Shown here in pieces: positions 22,855 through 33,157 of a stretch of DNA of 44,805 bases. Where the stretch lies: positions 1-44,805 of the IMG/VR virus record IMGVR_UViG_3300023109_000040. One strand, given 5' to 3'. The notes under the pieces were generated by a model, which was not told the DNA's origin, did not search any database, and saw nothing but the letters and a program-made list of their open reading frames with translations. Origin of the DNA: a virus. Within the stretch, counting starts at the first letter, position 1. Each line of letters starts with the position of its first letter. The translations under genes and the position numbers were made by a program.

Positions 22855-25423
22855 TTCTTACACAAGCTATGAAGAATGCATCCCTGCAGGAGTGCTCCTT
22901 CCTACTATCAACATCTCTAAAGAACAGTACGAGTCTGTTGGCTTGAAGGACGGGGCATCTAATTTCATGTTTCTAAAAAAGATTTGTGAATCTGGGGCCA
23001 AACTAAAAGGAATTGATTTACTAAAAGATAAACTTGGGTACAGGGACAGACTATCTAGCGAGCTATCAATTTTAAAAAGATTAGGGTTCATAGATTATAT
23101 ATTATTAAATTGGGATATATTAAATTTTTGCCATGAAAACGACATACCTACTGGGCCAGGTCGTGGTTCTGCCGCTGGTTCTCTAGTTTTATTCTTCATT
23201 GGCGTTACAAAGATCGATCCAATCAAGTATGACTTATTTTTTGAGAGGTTTGTGAGTGAGAGTCGAGCAAAAAAGATTAAGAAAGATGGAGTAACATATC
23301 TTGATGGAAGTTTGCTGGCTGATATTGATAATGATATTTCTTATGAACATAGGGACAGGGTTGTTTCTTACATAGAAAATCGTTACCCCAATAGAACTGC
23401 TAAAATTCTAACATTGAATACCCTCAGCAGTAAACTCTGCATTAGGGAGTGCGGAAAAATAGTAGGTAATTTTATAGAGCAAGATATAAATCATATTACA
23501 TCATTTATACCTAAGAATTTTGGGAAGGTAGCATCTATAGATAAATCCTTAGAGGAGAGTACTAAATTTAAAGAGTGGTCTGAAGATAACACGAGGGTGG
23601 TAGATATTTCAAGGAAGCTCGAGGGTTTAAACAAAAACTCAGGAGTTCACCCGTCTGGCATAGCTATTTCCTGCGATGCAATCGAAGAGATATGCCCCGT
23701 TCAAAAAACTAATGACGGCTCTCTTGTTACTGGCTACGATATGAATTGGGTGTCAGAACTTATGGTTAAGTTTGATATTCTTGGGTTGCGTACATTAAGT
23801 GTGATTTACAACACCTGCAACTCAATAGGCATTGACCCAACAGAGATACCTCTGGATGAAGATAAGACTTATTATCCCTTCTCCGAACTAGATTCTCCAC
23901 ATGGTTTATTTCAAATAGAGGCTCATACTAATTTCTCTGTTTGCAGAAAAGTAAAACCCAGAAGTCTTGAAGAGCTTAGTGCTGTTATAGCCTTAGCTAG
24001 GCCAGGGGCATTAGATTTTGTGGATAAGTATTCTGACTATATTAGGTCTGGAGATGCTCAGGTAGTTCATAATTTCTTCGAAGAGGAGCTTTCGTATACT
24101 GGGGGTATACCATTATACCAAGAGCAGTTAATGAAGATGGCAGTAAGATTAGGATTCACCCTTGACGAGTCAGAGCAATTAAGAAGAATTGTAGGCAAGA
24201 AAAAGGTAGACAAAATGCCAGAGTGGAAAAGTAAGATCGAAGGCAAAATACAAGAACAAAATCTCGAAGAGGCTATTGGTGATATTTTATGGAAGGTGGC
24301 TGAAGATAGTGCGAACTATTCATTTAACAAAAGCCACTCTATCAGTTATGCTACATTAGCGGCATGGACCGTTTATTTAAAATTCAATCACCCAAAAGAG
24401 TTCTTTCTTGCGTTATTAAAAATGACAAACTTTGAGCCAAACCCACAGCTTGAAGTCTCTAATATAAGCAAAGAGCTACCAAATTTTGATATAAAACTAT
24501 TACCACCAAATTTAGTTAAGTCTGATTTTGATTATTGTGTCGAAGAGGGAAACATAAGGTATGGCTTGTCTAGTATAAAGGGCATAAGCGATAAAACTTT
24601 ACATGCTATACAGTTGTTTAAGGAAGAAAAGTTTGTTAATAAATTTGAAGTATTCATAGCAGCCAAGCATTCTGGCCTCAATATAGGCACATTATCATCC
24701 TTAATACAGGCGGGTGCTCTTAGTGATTCTCAAAACGAAGATAGAGCGAAACAAGTACTAGAGGCTCAATTATTTAATATCCTTACCGACAGAGAAAAAA
24801 GAAATTTCATATCAATACATGAGAAAGAAGATAAAGATGTGTTTGAGATATTTAATTCAGCAAAAACTTCTGGTTTTAAATACTCAGGGGACGACGGTAA
24901 GCCATTAATTAAAGAATCCAGATATGAAACTATTAAGAAAAAATACTTACCACAAAAAGAAATATACTACAAAAACAGTAAGAATCAAAAATTTGCTAAC
25001 TGGTACTTCGAGCGCAGCTTACTTGGGTTCAGTTACTCAACTAGATTAAAAGATGTATTTCGTAGTTCCCACTCGGAGTTAAAGGACTCTAAGTTTTTTA
25101 AAGAGTGCGAAGCTGGTACTGTTGCTAAATATTTGTTGGTCGTTAAATTTGCAAAAAAAGAAAAATCCAGAAACGGTAATCTTTACATCAAACTAGAACT
25201 CGAAGATGAGGTCGGTAATGTCGATGGTATATTAGTGGATACAGCTAGGTTTAAAAAATGCACAGAATATCTAAAGGACAATAAGGTTCCTGCAGAAGGG
25301 AATATAGTTGTTGTTTATGGGGAAAAAAATAGGTCTGGAGACGCATTATTTTTAAATCGAATAAGGATCATTGATGAAATGATTTACATGAAACTTTCCG
25401 ACTTTAAGAACGATTCTGTGTAA
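22847..25423 (+). CDS. DNA polymerase III alpha, catalytic part (C family)
   Basis: This 858-residue protein holds the palm-fingers and later domains of DnaE without the PHP region. It begins with LLPTINIS, the segment following PHP in DnaE. GPGRGSAAGS (103-112) and the palm acidic triad D159-I-D161 (ADIDND) with D310 (KFDILGLRTL) are present, as are HPSGIAIS, ARPGALD, EQLMKMAVRLGF and FNKSHSISYA, all hallmark C-family segments. C-terminal helix-hairpin-helix (SIKGISDKT) and an OB-like region (AKYLLVVKFAKKEK) follow. It would carry out processive replication with the PHP part at 21093 and the exonuclease at 22025. Full DnaE is about 1160 residues, so the two halves add up to 1110. Confidence 0.92.
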   Translation: MFDSYTSYEECIPAGVLLPTINISKEQYESVGLKDGASNFMFLKKICESGAKLKGIDLLKDKLGYRDRLSSELSILKRLGFIDYILLNWDILNFCHENDIPTGPGRGSAAGSLVLFFIGVTKIDPIKYDLFFERFVSESRAKKIKKDGVTYLDGSLLADIDNDISYEHRDRVVSYIENRYPNRTAKILTLNTLSSKLCIRECGKIVGNFIEQDINHITSFIPKNFGKVASIDKSLEESTKFKEWSEDNTRVVDISRKLEGLNKNSGVHPSGIAISCDAIEEICPVQKTNDGSLVTGYDMNWVSELMVKFDILGLRTLSVIYNTCNSIGIDPTEIPLDEDKTYYPFSELDSPHGLFQIEAHTNFSVCRKVKPRSLEELSAVIALARPGALDFVDKYSDYIRSGDAQVVHNFFEEELSYTGGIPLYQEQLMKMAVRLGFTLDESEQLRRIVGKKKVDKMPEWKSKIEGKIQEQNLEEAIGDILWKVAEDSANYSFNKSHSISYATLAAWTVYLKFNHPKEFFLALLKMTNFEPNPQLEVSNISKELPNFDIKLLPPNLVKSDFDYCVEEGNIRYGLSSIKGISDKTLHAIQLFKEEKFVNKFEVFIAAKHSGLNIGTLSSLIQAGALSDSQNEDRAKQVLEAQLFNILTDREKRNFISIHEKEDKDVFEIFNSAKTSGFKYSGDDGKPLIKESRYETIKKKYLPQKEIYYKNSKNQKFANWYFERSLLGFSYSTRLKDVFRSSHSELKDSKFFKECEAGTVAKYLLVVKFAKKEKSRNGNLYIKLELEDEVGNVDGILVDTARFKKCTEYLKDNKVPAEGNIVVVYGEKNRSGDALFLNRIRIIDEMIYMKLSDFKNDSV

Positions 25424-25434
25424 TAATATTATAT
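25418..25434 (+). promoter_or_regulatory. GTGTA box before the Clp gene
   Basis: GTGTAATAATATTATAT ends directly before the ATG at 25435 (17 bases). Its GTGTAA overlaps the last Val-stop of the polymerase gene. Confidence 0.5.
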
Positions 25435-27849
25435 ATGTCACAAGGCCCAAACTTTTCACCAAAGTCCCAGTATTTTATAACCAAATCTAAAGAACTTGCA
25501 TTTTCTCTTGGTCATTTGTCTGTGAGAGAAGAGCATTTGTTAATTCTTTTATTAGAATCTGAAGATGATTTTATAGATCTATTCTTACGTAAACAAAAAA
25601 TATCTAAAAATGAATTCGTATCTTTTGTAACAACCTTTGGCTCCCTGAACAAGAAGGGGGAATCAGACCTTAGTCTTACAGATGTCGCGTATAATGATGA
25701 TTTTAAAACTGCCTTAAACGAAGCCCATAAGCTTTCTGAGAAGTGCCAAGACCATTACATAGGTGCAGAACACTTATTTTTTGCCTTATTAAATAGGAAA
25801 GGAGGGGTAGGTTGTATGTTCCTAACCTCCATAGATAAAGAGCCAAACAAGGTCATGTTAGACTTCTTGAATTTATTGAAATTTAAAAATCTTACATTTG
25901 ATATTCCTGGCAACCAAGGCAACCCAGGCAGTTTCCCTAAAACTCCAACAGAGATTCCTAGCAATACTGAAGGTAGCAGTCTAGAAAATTTCTGCGTTAA
26001 TTTAAATGAAATGTCATCGAAGGGCAAGATTGATAAAGTTATAGGTCGTGACTCTGAAGTTAATAGAATTTTCCAAATTCTAGGCAGAAAAAATAAAAAC
26101 AATCCCATTTTAATTGGTGACCCTGGCGTAGGTAAAACGGCGTGTGTGGAGGGTCTAGCTAGTCTAATTATGGCTAAACGTTGTCCATCCTTCTTGCATA
26201 ATTTTGAAGTTTATGCTGTTGATATAGCCTCAATGGTTGCTGGTACTAAATACAGAGGTCAATTCGAGCAAAGATTAAAAAACTTAATTTCAGAGGTTTC
26301 TGATTGTAATATCATTTTATTTATCGACGAAGCTCACACCTTAATTGGTGCGGGGAGTGCGGAGGGGGCGTTGGATGCTGCTAACATATTAAAGCCAGCT
26401 CTCGCTAGGGGTCAAATTAAACTAATCACCGCCACCACATATCCAGAGTATAAAAAAAGCATAGAAAAAGATATGGCTTTAAACAGAAGGCTTGAACCCG
26501 TGTTCGTTGATGAACCCAACAAAAGCGAGTGCCTAGAAATACTTAATGGAATTAAAAAATCATACGAAAAATTCCATGATGTAAAATACTCCAAAACATG
26601 CTTGAAGAAAATTGTAGATTTGGCTGAAGAGTTTTTGCCAACTAAATATTTTCCTGACAAAGCTATCGACTTAATGGATGAGGCTGGCTCTTGCTTAAAA
26701 ATATCTAACCTAACCGAACCTTCCTCTTTATCTAAAATAGAATCCCAGCTCTACGATTTAAGCTACGAGCCTGAAACTGATGCTAAATTAGAGGAAAGCT
26801 TACTGGATAGATACGAAGATGAATACAAAAAATGGGAAAAATCTATAGACAGAACTATATCAATAGACCTGATTGAATCTATAGTGGCTAAAAAAACAAA
26901 GGTACCAGTAGATCATATCAACAAATCATCTTCGTTTAATTTAAATAATTTAAAACGTTCCCTAAAATCTCAAGTTATAGGCCAACCATCTGCTATTGAT
27001 TCCATAGTGGATAGTATAGGTAGGTCAAAATTAGGCATTAAGGATAGCCATAAACCAATATCTTCATTTCTGTTTTTAGGCTTAACAGGTACTGGTAAAA
27101 CTTATACTGGCAAAGTTTTAGCTGAAAAGTTTTTCGGGGATTCTAAAAAAGTTGTCAGACTAGATATGTCTGAGTACTCTGAAAAAATATCCTCATCAAA
27201 GCTTATAGGCTCTTCTCCTGGTTATGTGGGTTATGAAGAGGGGGGATTCTTAATAGAGAAAGTTAAAAAAACCCCACACTGTGTTTTAATTTTTGATGAA
27301 ATAGAGAAAGCTCATAGAGATGTCCAGCAATTATTATTACAAATCCTAGAGGAAGGTGAGATAGAAGATCAGTTTGGCGGCAAAGCATATTTTAAAGATT
27401 GCGTTATTATATTAACTAGTAATATAGGTGCTCACCTACTAACTAAAACCAGTCTTGGATTTGGCCAGTCAAATAATACAAAAGAAGAAGAAGTCAGAGG
27501 GGAAGCTATAAAATTGTTAAGCCCAGAACTTTGCAATAGGCTTGATGAGATTATTCTATTCGAGAATTTACCGCAAGAATCTTTTGTTAAAATATTAAAT
27601 GGCAAAATCTCTTCCCTAAAAAAGAAACTCAAAAAAAGAGATATATCCCTATCCTTAGATCAAGATTCAGCACAATATATATGTGAATTAGCAAGAAAAG
27701 AAAACATGGGAGCTAGGCCGCTAGACAGAATAATTAAGAAAAATATAGAGTCTCCACTATCTTCTTATGTTTTAAATAAAAATATAAATACATCTATAAA
27801 TTTTGATTTCTACCTATCTAATTCTGAAATAAAATTTAAAGTATCATAA
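25435..27849 (+). CDS. ClpA/ClpC-type AAA+ unfoldase
   Basis: This 804-residue Hsp100 protein has two ATPase domains. Residues about 5-150 resemble the Clp N-terminal repeat domain. AAA-1 has Walker A GDPGVGKT (228-235) and Walker B ILFIDEAH (D298-E299). The middle region is short, as in ClpA/ClpC rather than ClpB. AAA-2 has Walker A GLTGTGKT (about 549-556), Walker B IFDEIEKAH (about 620), the sensor SNIGAHLL and the C-terminal GARPLDRIIKK. Between them lies SLGFGQ (673-678), placed where the ClpP-binding IGF/LGF loop lies in ClpA and ClpC. This suggests that it can feed a ClpP protease, phage or host. No clpP is in the window. It could degrade host factors or remodel virion assembly; the role is not shown. 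Confidence 0.93.
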   Translation: MSQGPNFSPKSQYFITKSKELAFSLGHLSVREEHLLILLLESEDDFIDLFLRKQKISKNEFVSFVTTFGSLNKKGESDLSLTDVAYNDDFKTALNEAHKLSEKCQDHYIGAEHLFFALLNRKGGVGCMFLTSIDKEPNKVMLDFLNLLKFKNLTFDIPGNQGNPGSFPKTPTEIPSNTEGSSLENFCVNLNEMSSKGKIDKVIGRDSEVNRIFQILGRKNKNNPILIGDPGVGKTACVEGLASLIMAKRCPSFLHNFEVYAVDIASMVAGTKYRGQFEQRLKNLISEVSDCNIILFIDEAHTLIGAGSAEGALDAANILKPALARGQIKLITATTYPEYKKSIEKDMALNRRLEPVFVDEPNKSECLEILNGIKKSYEKFHDVKYSKTCLKKIVDLAEEFLPTKYFPDKAIDLMDEAGSCLKISNLTEPSSLSKIESQLYDLSYEPETDAKLEESLLDRYEDEYKKWEKSIDRTISIDLIESIVAKKTKVPVDHINKSSSFNLNNLKRSLKSQVIGQPSAIDSIVDSIGRSKLGIKDSHKPISSFLFLGLTGTGKTYTGKVLAEKFFGDSKKVVRLDMSEYSEKISSSKLIGSSPGYVGYEEGGFLIEKVKKTPHCVLIFDEIEKAHRDVQQLLLQILEEGEIEDQFGGKAYFKDCVIILTSNIGAHLLTKTSLGFGQSNNTKEEEVRGEAIKLLSPELCNRLDEIILFENLPQESFVKILNGKISSLKKKLKKRDISLSLDQDSAQYICELARKENMGARPLDRIIKKNIESPLSSYVLNKNINTSINFDFYLSNSEIKFKVS

Positions 27850-27875
27850 TTAGTTTAAAACTTTTTGCCAATTAT

Positions 27876-27893
27876 GTGTAATGAATACTTGAT
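27876..27893 (+). promoter_or_regulatory. GTGTA box before the S74 fibre gene
   Basis: GTGTAATGAATACTTGAT ends directly before the ATG at 27894, at 18 bases, one of the longer distances in the set. Confidence 0.45.
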
Positions 27894-30461
27894 ATGGCAG
27901 ATAAAAAAATTAGTCAGTTTGAAGATTTTTACGGTTCAGGAGATTCTCATACTTATTTTGTAGTAGCTAGCGGGGTTAGTTCTGACGTTAATGCAAGGAA
28001 CTATAAATGGGATTTTAAGCGTCTTTCGGTTGACCTAAAAGACGAAATGTTCGGGGGCTTATACCCTTTTTCTGGAAATGATGAGGCATTACATGTAGGT
28101 ATCTTTGACCCCACAGACGCAAGAGATTTAAAATTCGACATAGGTGGTGACACCAAAATGTATATAGCTTCAGGAGAAGGCATGTACATAAAAGACAACC
28201 TAAGGGTTAGTGGTGATACATATTTATTAGAAAATACTTATGTTGATGAGATTTTTGGCAATAGTGGGACATTTACATTATTAACCTCAGATCATTCTAT
28301 TGCAAAAAATTTAAAATCAGTAACAGGATGTTTTTCCGACTCTATTATTGTTGGTGGATCCCACTTCAATGATTACAAGAGTTCTTGCAATCACTATAAT
28401 TATAGACAATACATTAATGCTGCATTAAATGGTAGCCATTCTGGTTTGTATATAGATGCTAGAACCAGGGATGGTGGAGAACAAAATGTACCACTAATAA
28501 GATTAGATGCGGGGCTAGCTTCAGCTAATGAAACATTTTTTTGGGCTAATTCTGCTGGTAATATACATATGGGTTCAGGCGCAGCACCTACAGGTAAGTT
28601 AAATATTAGTTACGAAGATGGAATACAATTTTTAATTGACGACTTTCAATCTGGCCAATTTATAGTTAAAGATGGCTTAGTAGGGATTCATACAGAAGAA
28701 CCATCAACCCAGCTCCACGTTTATGCTGGAGACAATGCTCCAATTTTTATTCAAAAACCTAGTTCTATTGAAGAAGACATGGTTGGGGTTTCTTTCAATT
28801 TTGGAAATTCATCTAACTCTGAAGCTAATAAGCCATACGCTTTTATTGGTGGAGCCATCGAAACAAACACAAATAATGCCGAAGATGGTGCATTAGTTTT
28901 TCATACTACTTTAAATAATTCCAGTGCAGGCATTGATGGGGCCACAGAGAGGGCTCGTATCACGAGCTTAGGTAAACTTGGGTTAAATGACAATAATCCT
29001 AGTTCCTGGATTGACTCAACAGTTAATGACGGGGGTATAGATGGTGGGAATGGTTTGAGAATTAAAAATTCATCTACACAATTAAAAGTAGAGATCGGAG
29101 ATTTTAATGACTCATATATAGGAACAACTACTTCGTCTTATTTTCATATTTCAACTACTGATTCCCCTAGGATATCTATAGATTCCACTGGCAATGTATC
29201 AGTTGGAGATATTGTTGCGGGCACCACACCAATTGGTGCATCCAAATTTAAAGTAATCGGTGGCTTTTCTTTCATGCAAGATCTGCTATGTATTGACGGA
29301 GTTTCAAATACACCCTCGCTTTATTTAAGAGGCACTAACTCTGGAGCATCCGCTGCCGCTATCGCTTCAGATTTAAACCAAATAGCTATTGGAACAACAA
29401 CTGATAATGGAGCGACATTACCAAACCCACTTGCTGTTGATAACTTAGGCAACATAGCTTTTGGTCAGACTAACACAAATATTTCTCCTGGTAATATTAT
29501 TTCAAGTATAGGGAGAGTGGATGGTAAAGATATCACACTAAGGAACAGAGAAGGTAGTTCTTGGCAGCAATTCACCCTTGTCGATGGACCCTTTAATACT
29601 AATGCAGGCTTTTCTTTTGAAACCAGTGGTGACAGCGGATCAAATTGGTCTGAAGTTTTTAAGGTTACAACTACTGATTTATTATGGAACGGTAGTCAAG
29701 TAGCTTTACTTTCTGATATTAAGGACGGAACATTAACAGTCAACAACCAAAGTGGCACATCACTCGGGACATTCACTGCTAACCAAAATGGTGACTCAGT
29801 TATCACAGTGCCTGACACCCCCAATGACGGGACATTGAGTATAGCAACAAATTCTGGCACAGTACTAGGTAGCTTTACAGCAAACCAATCGACTAACACA
29901 ACGATCACCGTCCCAGATCCTCCTGCCCCTAACAATGGAACACTAAAATTTATTGATGGATTAGGAGCTCAAGTTGGAACTTTTACAGCCGACCAAGCAT
30001 CAGACACCGAAATAACTCTGGCTGCCAGTGTTGCAGTCGCAACAGCTGCTGCAGTAGGCACAGTCAAACCAGGCAATGGTCTTTCTGTTGCAGCGGACGG
30101 AACTCTATCTATAACCAATTGGAACGCAGGGACTGAACCTAGTTTATTCACATCTGATAAGAGATTAAAATCTAATTTAAAGTTTCTAACCAATGCTATA
30201 GATAAAGTCTCTAAAATTTCTGGCTACGAATTTGTATGGACCGAAGATGCTCCCTTAGATCTTGCGGGTAAAAAAGATATAGGTGTTATTGCTCAAGATG
30301 TCCAATCAGTTTTTCCTGATGCAGTAGGCAATGATTCCGAAGGTAATCTAGCTGTTTCTTATCATAAATTAATACCCGTTTTAATAGAGGCTCTTAAAGA
30401 CCAACAAAGGGAAATAAACTCTCTTAAAAGGCAAGTAGAAACAATTAAAAACAGATCCTAG
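27894..30461 (+). CDS. Tail fibre protein with S74 intramolecular chaperone
   Basis: The product is 855 residues. The N-terminus has a KISQFEDFYGSGDSHTYFVV segment like that at 30464. Residues about 50-600 are beta-rich with repeated VSGDTY/IGT patterns. Residues about 611-716 are three repeats of about 36 residues with the pattern NGTL-x5-SGT-x-LGxFTANQ-x4-TITVPD. The C-terminal 103 residues are an S74 endosialidase-type chaperone: S754-D-K-R (the autocleavage SD motif), GYEFVW, KKDIGVIAQDVQSVFPD, then YHKLIPVLIEALK and a coiled coil. In known cases this chaperone trimerises the fibre, then cleaves itself. It is likely part of the host-recognition fibre. It lies 2 bases before the next gene. 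Confidence 0.85.
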   Translation: MADKKISQFEDFYGSGDSHTYFVVASGVSSDVNARNYKWDFKRLSVDLKDEMFGGLYPFSGNDEALHVGIFDPTDARDLKFDIGGDTKMYIASGEGMYIKDNLRVSGDTYLLENTYVDEIFGNSGTFTLLTSDHSIAKNLKSVTGCFSDSIIVGGSHFNDYKSSCNHYNYRQYINAALNGSHSGLYIDARTRDGGEQNVPLIRLDAGLASANETFFWANSAGNIHMGSGAAPTGKLNISYEDGIQFLIDDFQSGQFIVKDGLVGIHTEEPSTQLHVYAGDNAPIFIQKPSSIEEDMVGVSFNFGNSSNSEANKPYAFIGGAIETNTNNAEDGALVFHTTLNNSSAGIDGATERARITSLGKLGLNDNNPSSWIDSTVNDGGIDGGNGLRIKNSSTQLKVEIGDFNDSYIGTTTSSYFHISTTDSPRISIDSTGNVSVGDIVAGTTPIGASKFKVIGGFSFMQDLLCIDGVSNTPSLYLRGTNSGASAAAIASDLNQIAIGTTTDNGATLPNPLAVDNLGNIAFGQTNTNISPGNIISSIGRVDGKDITLRNREGSSWQQFTLVDGPFNTNAGFSFETSGDSGSNWSEVFKVTTTDLLWNGSQVALLSDIKDGTLTVNNQSGTSLGTFTANQNGDSVITVPDTPNDGTLSIATNSGTVLGSFTANQSTNTTITVPDPPAPNNGTLKFIDGLGAQVGTFTADQASDTEITLAASVAVATAAAVGTVKPGNGLSVAADGTLSITNWNAGTEPSLFTSDKRLKSNLKFLTNAIDKVSKISGYEFVWTEDAPLDLAGKKDIGVIAQDVQSVFPDAVGNDSEGNLAVSYHKLIPVLIEALKDQQREINSLKRQVETIKNRS

Positions 30462-30463
30462 TC

Positions 30464-33157
30464 ATGGCTACTCCTAATAGGAAAATCACAGATCTTCCAT
30501 TAACGGAACCCATTGGAGATCACAGGTTTGTTGTAGCCACTCAGGCTAATAATTACCAAATCCCATATTCTGGTGTCATTGGTCCAATCACTGGTCTAAT
30601 CGATGACCTATCTGGACAGTTAATTGCTACAGGACAACTCTTAGAAAATAAAATCGATATCGTTAGCGGTATCGCTATGGATAATCGCGCTGAATTCAGG
30701 TCTGGATTCGCAGCCATACAACAGACACATTACTTTATATGTGATGTAGTTAATGACCAAGGGCCAATCATACCAATTTATCACGACCATACCCCAACAC
30801 CAAACACTATTTTATCGGGAGTTTATGTGAATACAGCAAACTCACTACAAGTCTCTTCTAGATGGGACGGGACATTTAGCGATTATATTGGTACAGGTTA
30901 TATACAAGAAACAATTATTCCACTATCAAACATAGCGGAGCTTGGCGAGATGTCTAGGAGATTCGAAGGCACTATCAATGGCATCAATGGCTCATCCAGT
31001 GACCCATTTTACCCCAGAACAGGTATGATTAGTGGAAGAAATCAAGTCGCATGGGATGCTGATAATGGAAGAGACCCATATATTTTAATATCCTCTGGAT
31101 CAATTGACGTAATTGAAATGGGGCCTGGACCAACCGCATCAAATATTTTTATAGATGATATAATCCTTGCAACGCCAAAGCCTGGGGAAAACCTAGGGGA
31201 ATCTGCATTGAAACACGGAGATATTATAAATGTTTTTGTAGATTATGATTTTAATTTATACCACGATGTGCTTCAAGAACCTTCGGGTATAGAAGTTTTT
31301 GACGAAGGCCTAGCCGAGCACATAGATTTTACCTCTTACCCCTTGATAGATATGGGTGCGGGGATAAAAAGGGCGACTATACCAGTGACGGTTTCGGACA
31401 GGGTTGGGGATCTTGGTGTTTCAATTAGGTCAATTAGCAACCTTGGAACTACAGGCACTAACCAATCTACAGCTGACAATTTTCCAGGGGTAAATTCAAC
31501 TCGCTTACTAGATCAACTGTATCCTGATATTATATTCCAACCAATTACTGATTACAACGGAAGATCAGACGGCCTAAGGGAAGGTGAAAATGTTGATGTA
31601 GTTCACTCTATATCAAACTGGGACTCAAACAATGGTGATACTGTAGAATATTTAAATCTACAAGTTAATGCTACTGATATATTAGTTTTAGGCTTAGATA
31701 TATATGAAGACCCTAAAACAGTTTCTTACTCAGCTGGTATATTTAATGAATCTCCCAATCTGAGATTATCTTCAGCGAGACGGTCTAATGGAGCTACGGA
31801 CTCTAAAGAAACAACCGTAAAAATAGCTAACGGTCCATCTGTTATTGATTGTGAAATCACTCTACCAGCAGTGCAATCGGTGAGTCCACACTTAGTGGGT
31901 ACCGCAGATCTTAAGGCTGGAGATACGGTACATGTATTCACTATTATAGATACCCAAGGGGTTGATATAGACTCTATCCAAATCTCCGTTGAGGACAGCG
32001 GTATTTCTGACGGTAGCCAAACAGCTTTTACCAACAGTTATACTTCTGACCCAACACTAGTTACTGATAATGGCAATGACGTATATGTAGTTAATGTACC
32101 TGTAACTGTTTCTTCTACTAGAACTGGGGAACAGTCTGTAACTATAGTTGCTAAAAATATTCACAATACACTTTCAGATGTAACAACATCAAGTAATACC
32201 GCCAATCTAGATCAAATTGGCCCATCTTTTACATTAAATAATATATCCTACATTTTACCTAATCTTGCTTTAGGGCCAGGTGATAGCTGTGCTATCAATG
32301 TTTTAACATCTAATTTCGATGATATTTTATATACATCTATTGATGGGGATTTAGATATTCCTGACCCAAGTATAGACTTCAACTTAAAAGTTATTAATTG
32401 CATTAACCCTTCTACTTACAATATAAGCACACCAAATGTTAAGGTTTTATTAACTAAAACAACTAATGGTTTGGTTCTAGAAGATTCTTTCGTAGTTAAT
32501 ATCGCCTCCAAACCTATAGAGTTTTCCATTAACCTACCAAGTGCCCTAGTAAGCTCGCCAAATGGTGAAAATTATACCTTCTCGTTGGAATCAGACCAAG
32601 AAATGTATGAAAATCCCTCACTGGAATTAAGTCTAGATCAATCCCCTCAATCAATTTTAATTCAAAAATCTCAAGGAACATCCCTAATTGATAATAATTT
32701 TGAAATACTTGTTAAAGATTCAGACCTTAAAGGTGTTTTTGATTTTACAGCAAGCGGAAAAAACTTAGCTGGAGTAGAAACTTTCACTTCCACACCAACC
32801 TCTTATCAAATTTCTGGATTCACACAGAGAAAAGTCTCAGTACATCCACATTCCTTACTTCAAGGATTGGGCGACATAGGGACGACAGTCACAAACCCCC
32901 TGAATGTATCAATGGAAAACTTAAGTGAAGCTGGGGCGGGATTAAATGGGGGAACGGACTATTACTACAGAGATCCGTCACAAACTATTGGCCCTGAAAT
33001 TTCAATTAGAATGGATATTGATGATGGATTTACTATTTGCTCTGGAGATGGTTTGATATCTAGCACAGGATCATTCTTTTTCAACCTTGATTTTTTATCG
33101 AGGGCAGCAAATGCTGACACCAGTACACCAGCAAAATACTTAATATCTGAATTATAA
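30464..33157 (+). CDS. Fibre/appendage protein with Ig-like beta domains
   Basis: The product is 897 residues. The N-terminus (NRKITDLPLTEPIGDHRFVV then NNYQIPYS) resembles the start of the previous gene, a likely attachment tag. Residues about 240-760 are beta-sandwich-like repeats of about 115 residues. Each begins with a glycine-Asp/Glu turn: KHGDIINVFVDYD at about 250, REGENVDVVHSIS at about 372, KAGDTVHVFTIID at about 484, and GPGDSCAINVLT at about 603. These look like Ig-like or cadherin-like domains. The last part ends in an unrelated compact domain. No enzyme motif is visible. Its stop overlaps the next start by one base (TAATG), so it belongs to a co-translated fibre set. Confidence 0.75.
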   Translation: MATPNRKITDLPLTEPIGDHRFVVATQANNYQIPYSGVIGPITGLIDDLSGQLIATGQLLENKIDIVSGIAMDNRAEFRSGFAAIQQTHYFICDVVNDQGPIIPIYHDHTPTPNTILSGVYVNTANSLQVSSRWDGTFSDYIGTGYIQETIIPLSNIAELGEMSRRFEGTINGINGSSSDPFYPRTGMISGRNQVAWDADNGRDPYILISSGSIDVIEMGPGPTASNIFIDDIILATPKPGENLGESALKHGDIINVFVDYDFNLYHDVLQEPSGIEVFDEGLAEHIDFTSYPLIDMGAGIKRATIPVTVSDRVGDLGVSIRSISNLGTTGTNQSTADNFPGVNSTRLLDQLYPDIIFQPITDYNGRSDGLREGENVDVVHSISNWDSNNGDTVEYLNLQVNATDILVLGLDIYEDPKTVSYSAGIFNESPNLRLSSARRSNGATDSKETTVKIANGPSVIDCEITLPAVQSVSPHLVGTADLKAGDTVHVFTIIDTQGVDIDSIQISVEDSGISDGSQTAFTNSYTSDPTLVTDNGNDVYVVNVPVTVSSTRTGEQSVTIVAKNIHNTLSDVTTSSNTANLDQIGPSFTLNNISYILPNLALGPGDSCAINVLTSNFDDILYTSIDGDLDIPDPSIDFNLKVINCINPSTYNISTPNVKVLLTKTTNGLVLEDSFVVNIASKPIEFSINLPSALVSSPNGENYTFSLESDQEMYENPSLELSLDQSPQSILIQKSQGTSLIDNNFEILVKDSDLKGVFDFTASGKNLAGVETFTSTPTSYQISGFTQRKVSVHPHSLLQGLGDIGTTVTNPLNVSMENLSEAGAGLNGGTDYYYRDPSQTIGPEISIRMDIDDGFTICSGDGLISSTGSFFFNLDFLSRAANADTSTPAKYLISEL

